Source of the DNA: Sporichthyaceae bacterium
Lineage (GTDB): Bacteria > Actinomycetota > Actinomycetes > JACCUZ01
DNA: 12,962 nt
NCBI GenBank assembly: GCA_013698395.1
Contig: JACCUZ010000394.1
Location: 1-12,962, forward strand
Reading direction: 5' to 3'
Shown one piece after another: positions 1 to 7,555 of this stretch. The translations under genes and the position numbers were made by a program. The notes under the pieces are model-generated. The model did no database searches. It worked only from the letters and a program-made list of their open reading frames with translations, and had not been told where the DNA came from. Position 1 is the stretch's first letter, and each line of letters starts with the position of its first letter.

Positions 1-166
1 GGGCACGGCCGGCGACGCCGGCACGGCCCTGTTCCGCAGCTGGGTCCTGCCCTTCGAGGTGCTGTCCGTCCTGCTGCTCGCCGCCCTGGTGGGCGCGATC
101 GTGCTGTCCCGTCGGGACATCGGGCCACCGCCGGGCGGGCCATCCCCCGACGTGAGCAGCGTCTGA
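1..166 (+). CDS. nuoJ: NADH-quinone oxidoreductase subunit J, C-terminal end (partial)
   Basis: This is the last 54 residues of a gene that starts before the window; the reading frame begins at base 2 and stops with TGA at 164-166. One hydrophobic helix is visible (about LPFEVLSVLLLAALVGAIVL), followed by the SRRD motif and a Pro/Gly-rich cytoplasmic tail. That is how NuoJ proteins of complex I usually end. NuoJ is a membrane subunit of the proton-translocating arm, next to NuoK. The assignment rests on this helix and above all on position, because nuoK follows with a one-base TGATG overlap, as in the conserved nuoA-N order. The N-terminal part cannot be judged here. Confidence 0.9.
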   Translation, partial: GTAGDAGTALFRSWVLPFEVLSVLLLAALVGAIVLSRRDIGPPPGGPSPDVSSV

Positions 167-480
167 TGCCCCTGCTCATGCCGGTCCTGCTCGCCGGCCT
201 GCTGTTCTGCATCGGCGTCTACGGCGTCCTGGCCCGGCGCAACGCGATCCTCGTGCTGATGTCGGTCGAGCTCATGCTCAACGCGGTCAACATCAACCTC
301 GTCGCCTTCGACGTCTGGCTGCGTGACGAGCTGCTGGCCGGCCAGGTGTTCACGCTGTTCGTCATCACCATCGCCGCCGCCGAGGTGGGACTCGGCCTCG
401 CCATCGTCCTGCTGGTCTTCCGCAACCGGGCGACGTCGTCACTCGACGAGATGACCGAGCTGCGTGAGGACGCCGCGTGA
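166..480 (+). CDS. nuoK: NADH-quinone oxidoreductase subunit K
   Basis: NuoK (104 aa, normal family length) is a small three-helix membrane subunit of respiratory complex I, related to MrpC of Mrp antiporters. It helps pass protons along the central polar axis of the membrane arm. Helices are visible at about residues 3-22, 27-48 and 59-84. The two membrane glutamates essential in the family are present: E35 in the MSVELMLNAVN motif and E73 in the AAAEVGLGLAI motif (equivalent to E36 and E72 of E. coli by family knowledge). The ATG overlaps the nuoJ stop (TGATG), and the stop overlaps the nuoL GTG (GTGA), so translation is probably coupled. An internal ATG at 178 is possible, but the coupled ATG fits the family length better. 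Confidence 0.97.
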   Translation: MPLLMPVLLAGLLFCIGVYGVLARRNAILVLMSVELMLNAVNINLVAFDVWLRDELLAGQVFTLFVITIAAAEVGLGLAIVLLVFRNRATSSLDEMTELREDAA

Positions 481-2345
481 CCGCTGTCTACGTCGCACTG
501 GCGGCGCCGTTCCTGGCGGCGTTGCTCGGGCTTCTCGGGGGACGGCGGTGGCCGGGTCTGGTCGTGCCAGTCGCGGTGGGCGGAACAACCGCCGCACTGG
601 TTGCCGCGTCGGTACTCGGCGGGCGGGTGGTCCTCGACGCGCCGCTCAGTCTGCGGGTGCAGCTGGCCGACGTGCCGACCGGTGGCCCGCCGTTCGGCAT
701 CGACCTGCGGGCCGACGGTCTGGCCGCGATGGTGTCAGTCGCGGTCTGCGTGGTGGCGTTGTGCGTGCAGGTCTACTCGACGGCGTACCTCAAGGGTGAC
801 CCGCGTTACTCCTCCTATGCCGCGCTGGTGTCCCTCTTCACCGCAGCCATGCTGCTGGTGGTCTTCGCCGACGACCTCATGGTGCTTCTGGTCGGTTGGG
901 AGGTGATGGGCGTCTGCTCCTACTTCCTGATCGGCCACCACTGGGAGCAGGAGGCCGCGCGCGCCGGCGCCGTCAAGGCGTTCGTAGTGACCCGGCTCGG
1001 GGACGTCGGGTTCCTGTTCGGCATCTTCGCGCTGGTGCGGGCCGTCGGCTCGTTCAGCATCGACGAGGTCGTCCGGTCGGGCGTGGGGACCGAGCGCACG
1101 GCGACCGTCGCCACCCTGCTGCTGCTGTGCGGAGTGGTCGGGAAGTCCGCCCAGTTCCCGCTGCACACCTGGTTGCCCGACGCGATGGCCGGGCCCACCC
1201 CGATCAGCGCGCTCATCCACGCCGCCACCATGGTGGCCGCCGGGATCTATCTGGTGGTGCGGCTCTTCGACGTGTTCCTGCAGGCGCCGACGACCCTCGC
1301 CGTCATGGCGGTGATCGCGTGCATCACCATGCTCGGCGGCGCCCTGGCTGCGCTCGGGCAGGACGACATCAAGCGGGTGCTGGCCTACTCCACGGTCAGC
1401 CAGCTCGCCTACATGCTGGCCGCGCTCTCGGTCGGGTCGGCGGTCGCTGCGAACTTCCACCTCCTCACCCACGCTGCCTTCAAGGCGCTGCTCTTCCTCG
1501 CCGCGGGGTCGGTGATCCACGCGGTCGGGACCAACCTGATGCCGGACATGGGCGGGCTTCGCCGCCTGATGCCGGTCACCTTCCTGACGATGACGGTCGG
1601 GCTCGCCGCGCTCGCCGGGCTGCCGCCGTTCGCCGGGTTCTTCTCCAAGGAGGCGGTGCTCGGCGCCGCGGAGGAGACCGCCCGGCACGGGAACGGTGTG
1701 GCGGCGGCGTGGACCGGTTGGCTGGTGCTCGTCGTGGGGCTGATCACCGTGGCGGTGACTGCGGCGTACGTGACGCGGCTGTGGCTGATGACCTTCCTGG
1801 GGGACCGGCGAGGTGCCGCCGCCGCCCACGAGTCAGGACCTGCGATGCGCTGGCCGTTGCTCGCGCTGGCCGTGCCCAGCGTGCTTCTCGGGATTGTCGG
1901 ACTGCGCGACGGGTGGCTGCCGCGCTGGGCCACACGCGGTGATGCGGGCGAGGTTGCCCAGGCGTCACTGCACGTCGGCCTCGCCACGTCGGGGGTGTCC
2001 GTCCTGCTCGCGGTCGCCGGTGCGGCAGCGATGTGGCTTGCCTGGCGGCGGAATCCGGCTGCCGACCCGACCGCGGCGCTGCGGGCGCGGCCGGCGTTCG
2101 AGCGCGCGTTCTGGGTCGACGAGATGTACGACCGTGGGGTCGTCGGTCCGGTGCGTGGCATGGCCCGGGCGGTGCTGCGGGCCGACGACGAGGTGGTCAC
2201 CGGAGCCGTCCGAGGCACCGGCCGCGGTGCCACCGGGCTGGGCCGGCTGGTGAGCCTTTCCCAACAGGGCAACGTCCAGACCTACCTGACCGGGCTGCTC
2301 GCCGGCGTACTGCTTCTTGCTCTCGGGGTGGTGACGCTGACATGA
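477..2345 (+). CDS. nuoL: NADH-quinone oxidoreductase subunit L
   Basis: NuoL (622 aa) is the distal antiporter-like subunit of complex I, a proton channel with many transmembrane helices and a long C-terminal lateral helix. Visible signatures are the GWEVMGVCSYFLIG motif with the key glutamate E142, the GKSAQFPLHTWLPDAMAGPTPISALIHAATM block (K223, H230, H248), and the C-terminal FWVDEMYDRGVVGPV segment typical of the NuoL lateral-helix region. The protein ends in a last hydrophobic helix. The start is GTG at 477, overlapping the nuoK stop by 4 bases. A GAGGA ribosome-binding sequence lies at 466-470 with a 6-base gap, which supports this start. The gene overlaps nuoM by 4 bases (ATGA). Length and motifs are normal for the family. 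Confidence 0.97.
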   Translation: MTAVYVALAAPFLAALLGLLGGRRWPGLVVPVAVGGTTAALVAASVLGGRVVLDAPLSLRVQLADVPTGGPPFGIDLRADGLAAMVSVAVCVVALCVQVYSTAYLKGDPRYSSYAALVSLFTAAMLLVVFADDLMVLLVGWEVMGVCSYFLIGHHWEQEAARAGAVKAFVVTRLGDVGFLFGIFALVRAVGSFSIDEVVRSGVGTERTATVATLLLLCGVVGKSAQFPLHTWLPDAMAGPTPISALIHAATMVAAGIYLVVRLFDVFLQAPTTLAVMAVIACITMLGGALAALGQDDIKRVLAYSTVSQLAYMLAALSVGSAVAANFHLLTHAAFKALLFLAAGSVIHAVGTNLMPDMGGLRRLMPVTFLTMTVGLAALAGLPPFAGFFSKEAVLGAAEETARHGNGVAAAWTGWLVLVVGLITVAVTAAYVTRLWLMTFLGDRRGAAAAHESGPAMRWPLLALAVPSVLLGIVGLRDGWLPRWATRGDAGEVAQASLHVGLATSGVSVLLAVAGAAAMWLAWRRNPAADPTAALRARPAFERAFWVDEMYDRGVVGPVRGMARAVLRADDEVVTGAVRGTGRGATGLGRLVSLSQQGNVQTYLTGLLAGVLLLALGVVTLT

Positions 2346-3841
2346 GGGAGCTTCTCCTGCCGCTTCTGCTCGCCGTGCCGCTGGTGGGTTCCTTGGTGCT
2401 CCTCGTCGCACCGCCGCGGCGCGCGGAGCGGCTCGCTGCGCCGTTCGGCACCGGCGTCGCGCTCGTCACGTTCGTCGTGGCGGTGGTGGCGGCTGCGACG
2501 TTCCCGGAGACCGACGTGCCGTGGGTCCCCAGCCTCGGGCTGCGCCTGCACCTCGGCATCGACGGCATCTCCGCGCCGCTGGTCCTGCTCACCTCGGGTC
2601 TGACCGCCCTGTGCATGGCCTACCTGCTCAGGATCCGGCCCGAGGCCGGCCGGCTGCGGGCACTCGTCGGCCTGCTGCTGCTGCTCGAGGTCGGCATGCT
2701 CGGCACCTTCGTCGCACTGGACCTGCTGCTGTTCTTCGTCTTCTTCGAGGTCGTGCTGGTGCCGATGTGGTTGGTCATCGCCCAGTGGGGTGACGACAGC
2801 GTCCCCGGCGGTCGGCGTCGCGCAGCCGACGTGTTCATCCTGTTCACGCTGCTCGGCAGCGTCGTGATGCTGCTCGGGATCCTGCTCGTCGGCCTGGAGG
2901 CGGGCACGTTCGACATGGTGGAGCTCGCCGAGCGGCAGGGGGCGGGCCTGTCCCGGGGCGTCCAGGTGCTCGCGTTCCTCGCGTTGGGGCTCGGCTTCGC
3001 GGTGAAGACGCCGATGTGGCCGCTGCACACCTGGCTGCCCGACGCGCATACCGCCGCGCCGACCGTCGGCTCCGTGCTGCTGGCCGGTGTGCTGCTCAAG
3101 ATGGGGACCTACGGTTTCGTGCGCATCGCGCTTCCGATCGTCCCTGAGGGGGCGGAGGTCGTCGCGCCGTGGCTCGGAGCGCTCGCGGTCGTCGGCATCG
3201 TCTACGGCTCCCTTGCCTGCCTGGCCCAGCGCGACCTCAAGCGTCTGATCGCCTTCTCGAGCATCGGCCACATGGGCTTCGTCCTGCTGGGCATCTCGAC
3301 GCTGACCCCGGTGGGCGTCAACGGGGCGCTCTACGCCAACATCGCCCACGGCCTGATCACCGGCCTGCTGTTCTTCCTCGTCGGCGCGATCAAGGACCGC
3401 CACCACACGGCGCAGATCGAGGTGCTCGGCGGTGGCCTCTACGAGCGGATGCCTCGGTTGGGCGCCCTCCTCGCCTTCGGGGCGGTGGCCAGCGTAGGCC
3501 TCCCGGGCCTCGCCGGGTTCTGGGGCGAGATGCTCGTGCTGCTCGGCGCCTTCGACCCGGCGGACCCGTTGCCCCGGGGCTACTACCTCGTGCTGATGGC
3601 GGTGGCCGGGGTCGGTGTCGTGCTCACCACGACGTACTTTGTCCGGCTGCTGCGCCGGGTCACCCAGGGCACCAGCTTCCAGGCCTGGCGCGACGCCGTG
3701 CTGCTGCGGGACGCGAGCCCGCACGAGCTCCTGGTGTGGGCGCCGGTCGTGGTGCTGGTGCTGGTGCTGGGGCTGTGGCCCGGGTGGCTGCTCGACGCGA
3801 GCGACCCCGTCGTACGCGCCCTGCTCGGCGGCGCGCCGTGA
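2342..3841 (+). CDS. nuoM: NADH-quinone oxidoreductase subunit M
   Basis: NuoM (499 aa) is the middle antiporter-like proton-pumping subunit of complex I. The membrane glutamate in the FFVFFEVVLVPMW motif (E136) and the lysines K222 (FAVKTPMWPLHTWLPDAHT) and K253 (LLKMGTYGF) match the essential Glu/Lys set of the family (E144, K234 and K265 in E. coli NuoM). Hydrophobic helices fill nearly the whole length. I chose ATG at 2342 because it overlaps the nuoL stop in ATGA form and gives MRELLLPLLL as a first membrane helix. The open frame extends much further upstream inside nuoL, but that part has no NuoM character. The 3' end overlaps the nuoN GTG by 4 bases. Confidence 0.97.
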   Translation: MRELLLPLLLAVPLVGSLVLLVAPPRRAERLAAPFGTGVALVTFVVAVVAAATFPETDVPWVPSLGLRLHLGIDGISAPLVLLTSGLTALCMAYLLRIRPEAGRLRALVGLLLLLEVGMLGTFVALDLLLFFVFFEVVLVPMWLVIAQWGDDSVPGGRRRAADVFILFTLLGSVVMLLGILLVGLEAGTFDMVELAERQGAGLSRGVQVLAFLALGLGFAVKTPMWPLHTWLPDAHTAAPTVGSVLLAGVLLKMGTYGFVRIALPIVPEGAEVVAPWLGALAVVGIVYGSLACLAQRDLKRLIAFSSIGHMGFVLLGISTLTPVGVNGALYANIAHGLITGLLFFLVGAIKDRHHTAQIEVLGGGLYERMPRLGALLAFGAVASVGLPGLAGFWGEMLVLLGAFDPADPLPRGYYLVLMAVAGVGVVLTTTYFVRLLRRVTQGTSFQAWRDAVLLRDASPHELLVWAPVVVLVLVLGLWPGWLLDASDPVVRALLGGAP

Positions 3842-5304
3842 CGAGCCTGCAGTCGATCGACTACGTGGCCATCGCAGCGCCTCTGGTCGTCGCGCTCGTC
3901 GCCCTGGGCGTCCTGGTCCTGGACACCTTCCTCCCACCGGCGCGCAAGGTGGTCGCGGGCTGGGTGTCCGTGGCCGGCCTCGCCGTCGCGGGTGTGCTGC
4001 TCGTGCCGCTGGTCGGCGACACCCGCCGGACGTTCTGTGTGCCGGGGGACGGGCTGGTGCTGCCCGCCTGCTCCTACGTCGTCGACGAGCTGACGCTGGT
4101 CTTCCAGGCGCTGGTCGTGGCCGGGGCCCTGGTGTGCGTGCTGCTCTCCTTGGACACGGTCCGCGACACGGCGCTTCCATCCGGGGAGTACTTCTTCCTC
4201 CTGCTCTCGTCGGTGTCCGGCGCGCTCACCCTCGCCGCGAGCCGCGACCTCCTCACCCTGGTCGTGGCCCTCGAGGTGGTGTCGCTGCCCGCCTTCGCGC
4301 TGGTGGCGCTGCGGCGCTTCGACAGCCGCTCGAGCGAGGCCGCGCTCAAGCTGTTCCTGGTCTCGGTCGTGTCGACGGCCGTCATGCTCTTCGGTCTGAG
4401 CCTGGTCTACGGCGTGACCGGCCAGGTTCACCTCGAGCGCATCGCGACGGCGCTGGATGACCCGTCCCTGAGCCAGCCGGCGCTCGCCCTGGGCGTCACG
4501 CTGGCCCTGGCCGGGTTCGGCTTCAAGGTGGCGGCGGTGCCGTTCCACTTCTGGGCACCGGACACCTACGAGGGTGCGCCGGTGCCGGTGGCGGCCTACC
4601 TCTCCGTGGTGTCCAAGGCCGCGGGCTTCGTCGGGCTCGCGCTGCTGCTCACCGAGGGCTTCGCGCCGTACGTCGACAGCTGGGGGCCCGCGGTCGCGGT
4701 CGTCGCGGCCGTGACCATGACGGTCGGCAACCTCGCCGCGCTGCGGCAGACTCGCGCCGTCCGGCTGCTGGCGTGGTCCTCGGTCGCGCAGTCGGGCTAC
4801 ATGCTGGTCCCGCTCGGGTCCGCCGTGGCCGGCGACGTCGACGCGGTCCTGCCCGCGACGGTCGCATACGTGGTGGCCTACGCCGTGATGAACCTGGGTG
4901 CGTTCTCGGTGGTCACGCTGGTGGGACGTCACCGAGAAGCCAACGCGCTGGCGGACTACCGGGGGCTGGGTCGTACCGAACCGCTGTCGGCCTTCGCGCT
5001 GGCGTTCGCCCTCGCCTGCCTGGCCGGCCTGCCACCCGGCCTGCTCGGGCTGTTCGCCAAGATCGTCGTGTTCCGGGCCCCGGTCGACCAGGGAGCCGGC
5101 TGGCTGGCGGTCGTCATGGCGGTCAACGTGGTGATCGGGCTGTACTACTACCTCGCCTGGGCGACCACCATGTACGCCCGCACGGCCGAGGACGCCCGGC
5201 CCCCCTCGTACCGCATCTCCTGGTCCGATGGCGTGGCGATCGGCGCCACCCTGGGCGCGGCCCTCACCCTCTCCGTCGTCCCGGACACGATCCTGCGCTT
5301 CTAG
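3838..5304 (+). CDS. nuoN: NADH-quinone oxidoreductase subunit N
   Basis: NuoN (488 aa) is the proximal antiporter-like subunit of complex I, closest to the NuoA/J/K/H core, and normally the last gene of the nuo operon. Motifs seen: the SRDLLTLVVALEVVSLPAFALVA region with E146, K171, the GFGFKVAAVPFHFWAPDTYEGAPVPV block with K230, and K260 in SVVSKAAGF. These align with E133, K158, K217 and K247 of E. coli NuoN. The start is GTG at 3838, forming GTGA with the nuoM stop; the open frame extends upstream through nuoM, but only the part from 3838 is NuoN-like. A small loop with two cysteines (C67, C78) lies between the first helices; I do not assign it a role. No clear terminator follows, so htpX might be co-transcribed. 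Confidence 0.97.
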   Translation: MTSLQSIDYVAIAAPLVVALVALGVLVLDTFLPPARKVVAGWVSVAGLAVAGVLLVPLVGDTRRTFCVPGDGLVLPACSYVVDELTLVFQALVVAGALVCVLLSLDTVRDTALPSGEYFFLLLSSVSGALTLAASRDLLTLVVALEVVSLPAFALVALRRFDSRSSEAALKLFLVSVVSTAVMLFGLSLVYGVTGQVHLERIATALDDPSLSQPALALGVTLALAGFGFKVAAVPFHFWAPDTYEGAPVPVAAYLSVVSKAAGFVGLALLLTEGFAPYVDSWGPAVAVVAAVTMTVGNLAALRQTRAVRLLAWSSVAQSGYMLVPLGSAVAGDVDAVLPATVAYVVAYAVMNLGAFSVVTLVGRHREANALADYRGLGRTEPLSAFALAFALACLAGLPPGLLGLFAKIVVFRAPVDQGAGWLAVVMAVNVVIGLYYYLAWATTMYARTAEDARPPSYRISWSDGVAIGATLGAALTLSVVPDTILRF

Positions 5305-5360
5305 GGAACGACGGCGAGGGGCGTGGCGTTCTCGGCAGAGACGACCCACTCACGCTCTCC

Positions 5361-5365
5361 GGAGG
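5361..5365 (+). promoter_or_regulatory. Ribosome binding site of htpX
   Basis: GGAGG lies 7 bases before the GTG at 5373. It decides the htpX start: the open frame runs far upstream into nuoN, and two further candidates (ATG 5383, out of frame; GTG 5385, in frame) lie just downstream without such spacing. The 68-base gap between nuoN and htpX (5305-5372) otherwise shows only a weak 5-bp inverted repeat (GAACG 5306-5310, CGTTC 5327-5331) and no convincing promoter or terminator. Confidence 0.75.
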
Positions 5366-5372
5366 ACCAGCC

Positions 5373-6236
5373 GTGCACCGGCATGTGAACGGCGTCAAGA
5401 CAGCCGTCCTGCTCGCTCTCCTCTCCGGGCTCATCCTGCTTGCCGGCCAGTGGCTCGGCGGCAGGCAGGGACTGACCATCGCCGCCGTGCTCGCCCTGGC
5501 GACCAACGGCATCTCCTACTTCTTCAGCGACAAGATCGCGCTGCGGTCCATGCGGGCCCGCCCGGTGAGCGAGGCCGAGCAGCCCGGGATGTACCGCATC
5601 GTGCGCGAGCTCTCGACCGCGGCGCGGCAGCCCATGCCTCGGCTCTTCGTGTCGCCGACGATGGCTCCCAATGCCTTCGCCACCGGGCGCAACCCCCGCA
5701 ACGCTGCCGTCTGCTGCACGGACGGGATCCTGGCGATGCTCCACGAGCGCGAGCTGCGGGGCGTGCTGGGCCATGAGCTGTCCCACGTCTACAACCGCGA
5801 CATCCTCCTCAGCTCGGTCGCGGCCGGGCTCGCCAGCGTGATCATGTACCTGGGTTACCTGGTCTGGCTGGTCCCCTTCGGCCGCAGCAGCGACGATGAC
5901 GGACCCGGGCCGCTGGGGGCGCTTGTCGTGCTGCTGCTCGGACCGGTCGCCGCCGGGCTGATCCAGATGGCCATCAGCCGCTCGCGGGAGTACCAGGCCG
6001 ACGCCTCGGGCGCCGCGATCACCGGCGACCCGCTGGCGCTGGCCAGCGCGCTGCGCAAGCTCGAGCTCGGGGCCCGAGCGCTGCCGCTGCCACCGGAACC
6101 CAACCTCCAGACGACCAGCTCGCTGATGATCGCCAACCCGTTCCGCCGCGAAGGCATCTCCAGCTGGTTCTCGACCCATCCGCCGATGGCCGAGCGGATC
6201 GCCCGCCTCGAACAGCTCGCCGGCTACCGCCGCTGA
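5373..6236 (+). CDS. htpX: Protease HtpX homolog, membrane zinc metalloprotease (M48B)
   Basis: HtpX (287 aa, normal length) is an integral membrane endopeptidase that degrades misfolded membrane proteins, with its active site on the cytoplasmic side. Two N-terminal helices are visible (about residues 9-27 and 33-51). The zinc motif HELSH gives H134, E135 and H138, and the third ligand is E206 in SREYQAD. Two more hydrophobic segments lie at about 145-167 and 181-201, on either side of a short acidic linker (RSSDDDGPG). The C-terminus has the FSTHPPMAERIARLE motif typical of M48 family members. All catalytic residues are present. It lies 68 bases after nuoN on the same strand and faces yajQ across a palindromic hairpin. 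Placement next to complex I genes fits a role in membrane-protein upkeep, but this is inference. Confidence 0.95.
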   Translation: MHRHVNGVKTAVLLALLSGLILLAGQWLGGRQGLTIAAVLALATNGISYFFSDKIALRSMRARPVSEAEQPGMYRIVRELSTAARQPMPRLFVSPTMAPNAFATGRNPRNAAVCCTDGILAMLHERELRGVLGHELSHVYNRDILLSSVAAGLASVIMYLGYLVWLVPFGRSSDDDGPGPLGALVVLLLGPVAAGLIQMAISRSREYQADASGAAITGDPLALASALRKLELGARALPLPPEPNLQTTSSLMIANPFRREGISSWFSTHPPMAERIARLEQLAGYRR

Positions 6237-6255
6237 CCCGTTTGCGGGGCTCGCG

Positions 6256-6283
6256 GCGTTGACCACGTATACGTGGTCAACGC
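6256..6283. terminator. Perfect 28-bp palindrome, probable bidirectional terminator
   Basis: Positions 6256-6283 read identically on both strands. As RNA they would fold into a 12-bp stem (GCGTTGACCACG) closed by a TATA tetraloop in either direction. A second arm pair, CTCGCG (6250-6255) and CGCGAG (6290-6295), can extend the stem across a 6-base bulge on one side. It sits 20 bases after the htpX stop and about 90 bases after the yajQ stop, between convergent genes, which is where a two-way terminator is expected. There is no T-tract, which is common in actinobacterial terminators. A dimeric-protein operator is the alternative reading. Confidence 0.7.
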
Positions 6284-6371
6284 TCGCTGCGCGAGGTGTC
6301 GACGCCTGCTGAAGCGATCCCTCGCCTTGCAAAGCGCGGTGGGCGGGATGGCGTTGCCGGCCGGCGAAATG

Positions 6372-6860
6372 TCAGCGGTAGTTGACGAACTGCACCGGGA
6401 AGTCGAGGTCGGTGCCCTTGACCAGCGCCTGGACGGCCTGCAGGTCGTCGCGGGACTTCGACGTGACCCTCAGCTCGTCGCCCTGCACCTGGGCCTTGAC
6501 CGACCTGGGCCCCTCGTCGCGGATGAGCTTGGAGACCTTCTTCGCGTTCTCGCTGGAGATGCCCTGCTCGATCTCGCAGACCAGGTAGTACTCCTTGCCC
6601 GACAACGTCGGCTCGCCTCTCTTCAAGGCCTTGAGTGAGATCCCCCGCTTGACGAGCTTGGTCTCAAAGACGTCGAGGATCGCCTTGACCCGCTCCTCGC
6701 TGTTCGCCTCCATGCGGACTGCCTCGCCGGCCCACTTGATCGAGGCGCCGACGTTCTTGAAGTCGAAGCGCTGGGAGATCTCCTTGGCGGTCTGGTTCAG
6801 CGCGTTGTCGACTTCCTGGTGGTCGACCTTGCTCACGATGTCGAAGGAGGAGTCAGCCAT
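6372..6860 (-). CDS. yajQ: YajQ family (UPF0234) nucleotide-binding protein
   Basis: YajQ-family protein of 162 aa, the usual family length (about 163). It opens with MADSSFDIVSKVDHQEVDNALNQ, has the conserved core RFDFKNVGASI, and ends with DFPVQFVNYR, all characteristic. The fold is two ferredoxin-like domains. Family members bind nucleotides or RNA, and one Xanthomonas member binds cyclic di-GMP; the role in actinobacteria is unclear. The frame is open 25 codons further upstream, but those residues do not resemble the family, and the ATG at 6860 is preceded by a -10-like box at leaderless spacing. It lies 47 bases after the response regulator on the same strand and converges with htpX across the palindrome. 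Confidence 0.95.
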   Translation of the reverse strand: MADSSFDIVSKVDHQEVDNALNQTAKEISQRFDFKNVGASIKWAGEAVRMEANSEERVKAILDVFETKLVKRGISLKALKRGEPTLSGKEYYLVCEIEQGISSENAKKVSKLIRDEGPRSVKAQVQGDELRVTSKSRDDLQAVQALVKGTDLDFPVQFVNYR

Positions 6861-6867
6861 GGACGGC

Positions 6868-6875
6868 ACGCTATA
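6868..6875 (-). promoter_or_regulatory. Putative -10 box for leaderless yajQ transcript
   Basis: On the minus strand, the sequence before the yajQ ATG contains TATAGCGT. The hexamer TAGCGT fits the actinobacterial TANNNT -10 pattern and ends exactly 7 bases before the ATG, so transcription would start at or next to the A of the start codon. No Shine-Dalgarno sequence is present in the last 20 bases. I see no good -35. This suggests that yajQ has its own promoter and a leaderless mRNA. Confidence 0.45.
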
Positions 6876-6907
6876 CGAGATGGTCGGTGCGGACTCGGGC
6901 CATCTGT

Positions 6908-7555
6908 TCACACCAGGCGTCGTGACGTGGCCCATCGGGTCAGCTCGTGGCGGTTGGACAGCTGCAGCTTGCGCAGCACCGCGGAGACGTGGGTCTCGAC
7001 CGTCTTCACCGAGATGAAGAGCGCCTTGCCCACCTCCTTGTACGTGTAGCCGCGGGCGATCAGCCGCAGCACCTCGCGCTCCCGCTGCGAAAGGCGGTCC
7101 AGGTCCTCGTCCACGGTGGCGACGTCGGTGGTGGCGGCGAACGCGTCGAGGACGAACCCGGCCAGCCGCGGAGAGAACACCGCGTCACCTTCGGCTACCC
7201 GGCGCACCGCTGCGGCCAGCTCGGGACCGGTGATGGACTTCGTGACGTAGCCGCGCGCCCCACCACGGATCACCGAGATGACATCTTCCGGCGCGTCGGA
7301 GACCGACAGGGCCAGGAAGCGTACGTCCGGAAGCTCGCCGACGAGGGCCGCGAGCACCGCCCGCCCCCCGCCCCCGGGGAGGTGGACGTCCAGCAGCACG
7401 ACGTCCGGCCGCGTCTGGGCGATGACCGAGATCGCCGACTGCGCGTCCTCGGCCTCGCCGACGATGTCCACCGCGGACCCCAGCTCGGCGCGGACGCCGC
7501 TGCGGAACATCCGGTGGTCGTCCACCAGAACGACCCGAACGCGGCCTTCGGTCAC
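6908..7555 (-). CDS. NarL/FixJ-family response regulator (LuxR-type HTH), partner of PspC-domain kinase
   Basis: A 215-aa two-domain response regulator. The receiver domain (about residues 5-125) has the acidic pair D12/D13, the phospho-acceptor D56 (VVLLDVHLPG), S84 and K106 (GYVTKS), so it looks fully competent. The C-terminal LuxR-type helix-turn-helix (about 155-200) has LSQREREVLRLIARGYTYKE and SVKTVETHVSAVLRKL, typical of the DNA-binding NarL/LiaR class. The GTG start at 7555 overlaps the kinase stop by 4 bases (GTGA). An AGGAG ribosome site at 7562-7566 on the minus strand, 6 bases away, supports it. The kinase just upstream is very probably its phosphodonor. The tandem 11-bp repeats in the divergent region upstream of the kinase are a candidate binding site, by inference. 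Confidence 0.93.
   Translation of the reverse strand: MTEGRVRVVLVDDHRMFRSGVRAELGSAVDIVGEAEDAQSAISVIAQTRPDVVLLDVHLPGGGGRAVLAALVGELPDVRFLALSVSDAPEDVISVIRGGARGYVTKSITGPELAAAVRRVAEGDAVFSPRLAGFVLDAFAATTDVATVDEDLDRLSQREREVLRLIARGYTYKEVGKALFISVKTVETHVSAVLRKLQLSNRHELTRWATSRRLV

Noticed and set aside
735..1829. Long open frame on the minus strand inside nuoL (and similar ones inside nuoM and nuoN, 2282-4180 and 3583-5349)
   Set aside because: These are antisense shadows common in GC-rich DNA. Their products are Arg/Gly/His/Gln-rich low-complexity chains without domains, and they lie opposite clear nuo genes.
5305..5372. Terminator after nuoN
   Set aside because: Only a 5-bp inverted repeat with a 16-base loop is present, too weak to call.
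6861..6935. 25-codon N-terminal extension of yajQ
   Set aside because: YajQ proteins begin at MADSSFDIV, and the extension covers the -10-like box and the intergenic region.
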